This document shows, in pieces, positions 5,968 to 7,012 of a DNA stretch of 7,012 nucleotides. The notes beneath the pieces are model-generated. The model made no database searches, was not told the origin of the DNA, and saw nothing but the letters and a program-made list of their open reading frames with translations. The stretch's first letter is position 1; every line of letters begins with the position of its first letter. Position numbers and translations under genes: made by a program. The DNA is from Candidatus Zixiibacteriota bacterium. Lineage in GTDB: Bacteria > Zixibacteria > MSB-5A5 > JAABVY01 > JAHJOQ01. The DNA is taken from positions 1-7,012 of the forward strand of contig DAOVLC010000075.1 in assembly GCA_030631455.1 (NCBI GenBank), read 5' to 3'.

Positions 5968-6026
5968 CGCAGGAGCCTGTCTCAGGAATCCTTGAATTCG
6001 GGATTCACTGAGACAGTGCCCCTGCG
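5968..6026. terminator. Long interrupted hairpin between convergent genes, possible bidirectional terminator or repeat
   Basis: A 59-base palindrome is built of CGCAGG/CCTGCG (5968-5973 with 6021-6026), an A-C mismatch, GC/GC, a bulged T, CTGTCTCAG/CTGAGACAG (5977-5985 with 6008-6016), a bulged A, then GAATCC/GGATTC (5986-5991 with 6001-6006). The loop is TTGAATTCG. That makes 23 pairs with three small interruptions. It lies between two convergent genes, where a shared terminator is expected, but neither strand has a T tract after it. Factor-assisted termination, transcript-end protection, or an unrelated dispersed palindrome are all possible. Confidence 0.6.
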
Positions 6027-6039
6027 AGCACATGAAACG

Positions 6040-6060
6040 GGAGCTACCGCGATAGGCTCC
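6040..6060 (+). repeat. Minor hairpin downstream of the long palindrome
   Basis: GGAGC (6040-6044) pairs with GCTCC (6056-6060), with TA/TA continuing the stem across one bulged G. The same GGCTCC (6055-6060) could instead pair with GGAGCC at 5972-5977, which would break the long hairpin. Individually this is near chance level. Confidence 0.25.
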
Positions 6061-6082
6061 ATTCACCAGTCCCCCGCTCAGG

Positions 6083-7012
6083 TCAACGTATAATCACGAT
6101 TTTGCCAATTTGATTGCCCCAGTCTGACTCGACTGAGTATATGAAGATGCCGCTCTTGACCTTTTTGTCCCTCTTGTTATTTAGATCCCATCGCAGTTGT
6201 GAATCGGCGTCGCTATGTCTGCCCGGATGCGAGAACTTCCGTACGAGGTCTCCGCTGACTGTGAATATTTCGACGGTGCAGCGGGGAGGGAGATTGGCAA
6301 ACACAATGTCGCCATCACCGCCCGCAGCTCTGTCGGAACTCTCCCCGAAGTACGGGTTGGGGTATGTTCGCACTTTGAGACCTTTGCTCAGGACCTCATC
6401 GCTATAGGCTATCGGCCAGATCTCTGTCACATTGTCCAGCGGCGAGGTTTCCATCGACGCAAAGTCGTTATACATATCCCCGAAATCGAATGCTGTCACC
6501 GCGAAGTAGTGCGGCACGGATGCCGACAGACCGTTGATCGTGTACTCATATTCGTAGTACTTGTGATATAGAACTGTGTCTCCCGTCACAGGATCCGATT
6601 CCAACACCCAGAGATCGGGATTAAGCGCATCGATCTCTGCAGTCACCTCTCCGTGCGCGATCTCATCAGCGAATCGTTTCCGCAATTCAGTGCCTTCTGT
6701 GATCGGAGAACCGTCATCCCACGCGCGTATCGACTGATTCCAACCGACGGAGATGAACCAGTAGATTCTTCCGTGGCGTTCGTATCCTGTGCCATTTTCA
6801 TTGTACGGATATTCTGAAGGATCGAAGCTCTTACCGAAGATGCTGCGTAGCTCCTTGAGTGTCATGGGCTGCCTGATAACCACAAATCTCCCCGAGAAAT
6901 AATCCCAATACAGCATCATGAAGTTGCACGGATCATGCGAGGCGAGCAGACCCAACTTGTCGATGCCTGGTTCTTTTCCCATGTAAACATTGTAAGCTTC
7001 GAAGTCTGTAAT
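6083..7012 (-). CDS. Secreted/surface protein, C-terminal part with FN3-like and 'YPNPY' FlgD-like/sorting-type domain (cut by right edge)
   Basis: The minus frame is open from the right edge to a TGA at 6085-6083, giving 309 visible residues. An ATG at 6982 is internal: the ten residues before it (ITDFEAYNVY) match the opening strand of FN3-like domains in FCB secreted proteins. The domain appears to close at YTINGLSASVPHYFAVTAFD (visible residues about 157-176), which is unusually far away, so a large insertion of about 100 residues rich in aromatic and acidic residues lies inside it. A C-terminal beta domain follows (about 211-309): GLKVRTYPNPYFG, then TVEIFTVSGDLVRKF, then SGIFIYSVES and finally GNQIGKIVIIR. 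This resembles FlgD Ig-like or type IX secretion type A sorting domains. The signal peptide and any catalytic part would lie beyond the edge. Which export route is used cannot be settled from this fragment. Confidence 0.85.
   Translation of the reverse strand: MTDFEAYNVYMGKEPGIDKLGLLASHDPCNFMMLYWDYFSGRFVVIRQPMTLKELRSIFGKSFDPSEYPYNENGTGYERHGRIYWFISVGWNQSIRAWDDGSPITEGTELRKRFADEIAHGEVTAEIDALNPDLWVLESDPVTGDTVLYHKYYEYEYTINGLSASVPHYFAVTAFDFGDMYNDFASMETSPLDNVTEIWPIAYSDEVLSKGLKVRTYPNPYFGESSDRAAGGDGDIVFANLPPRCTVEIFTVSGDLVRKFSHPGRHSDADSQLRWDLNNKRDKKVKSGIFIYSVESDWGNQIGKIVIIR

Noticed and set aside
6083..6982. ATG at 6982 as the start of the secreted protein
   Set aside because: The frame continues upstream to the edge through ITDFEAYNVY, the expected opening strand of the FN3-like domain, and there is no signal peptide after this ATG.

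Overview
The window is ordinary bacterial chromosome of roughly balanced base composition (judged by eye). It has six protein genes, two of them cut by the window edges, and two intergenic stretches rich in hairpins. No rRNA, tRNA, CRISPR array, transposase or phage gene was seen. The protein styles suggest the FCB superphylum (Bacteroidota, Gemmatimonadota, Zixibacteria and relatives). They include a secreted protein ending in an FN3-like domain plus a 'YPNPY' C-terminal beta domain, a GT39-like membrane glycosyltransferase with a TPR tail, and an ECF sigma/anti-sigma pair next to a small DUF6249-like membrane protein. A Zixibacteria-like lineage is a guess, not a demonstrated assignment.

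Layout. Positions 1-1581 (minus) hold the N-terminal 527 residues of a multi-PAS sensor histidine kinase, cut by the left edge just after its phosphoacceptor H-box. It probably starts at a TTG with a strong Shine-Dalgarno site. Positions 1582-2086 are a 505-base divergent intergenic region. Its centre (about 1764-1964) is a set of palindromic hairpins ordered A-B-B'-A', with the two halves inverted and a closing stem around A, B and B'. Positions 2087-4249 (plus) encode a 720-residue polytopic glycosyltransferase-like protein with TPR repeats at the C terminus. Positions 4357-4878 and 4860-5453 (both minus) are a zinc-finger anti-sigma-like membrane protein and the ECF sigma factor upstream of it, overlapping by 19 bases. 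Positions 5570-5941 (plus) encode a three-helix membrane protein transcribed divergently from the sigma gene. Positions 5942-6082 lie between convergent genes and carry a long interrupted hairpin. Positions 6083-7012 (minus) are the C-terminal part of a secreted or surface protein, cut by the right edge.

How the genes work together. The clearest functional unit is the sigma/anti-sigma pair with its divergent membrane neighbour, a probable envelope-responsive regulatory module. The histidine kinase, glycosyltransferase and secreted protein show no obvious link to it beyond a shared envelope or signalling theme. The most unusual object is the palindromic element at 1764-1964. Its B and B' hairpins are reverse-complement relatives: they keep the sequence flanking the apical stem but have entirely different, still perfectly paired, apical stems. 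This is what a structured RNA or a hairpin-recognised dispersed repeat (REP/BIME-like) would look like. I could not test whether it recurs elsewhere in the genome.
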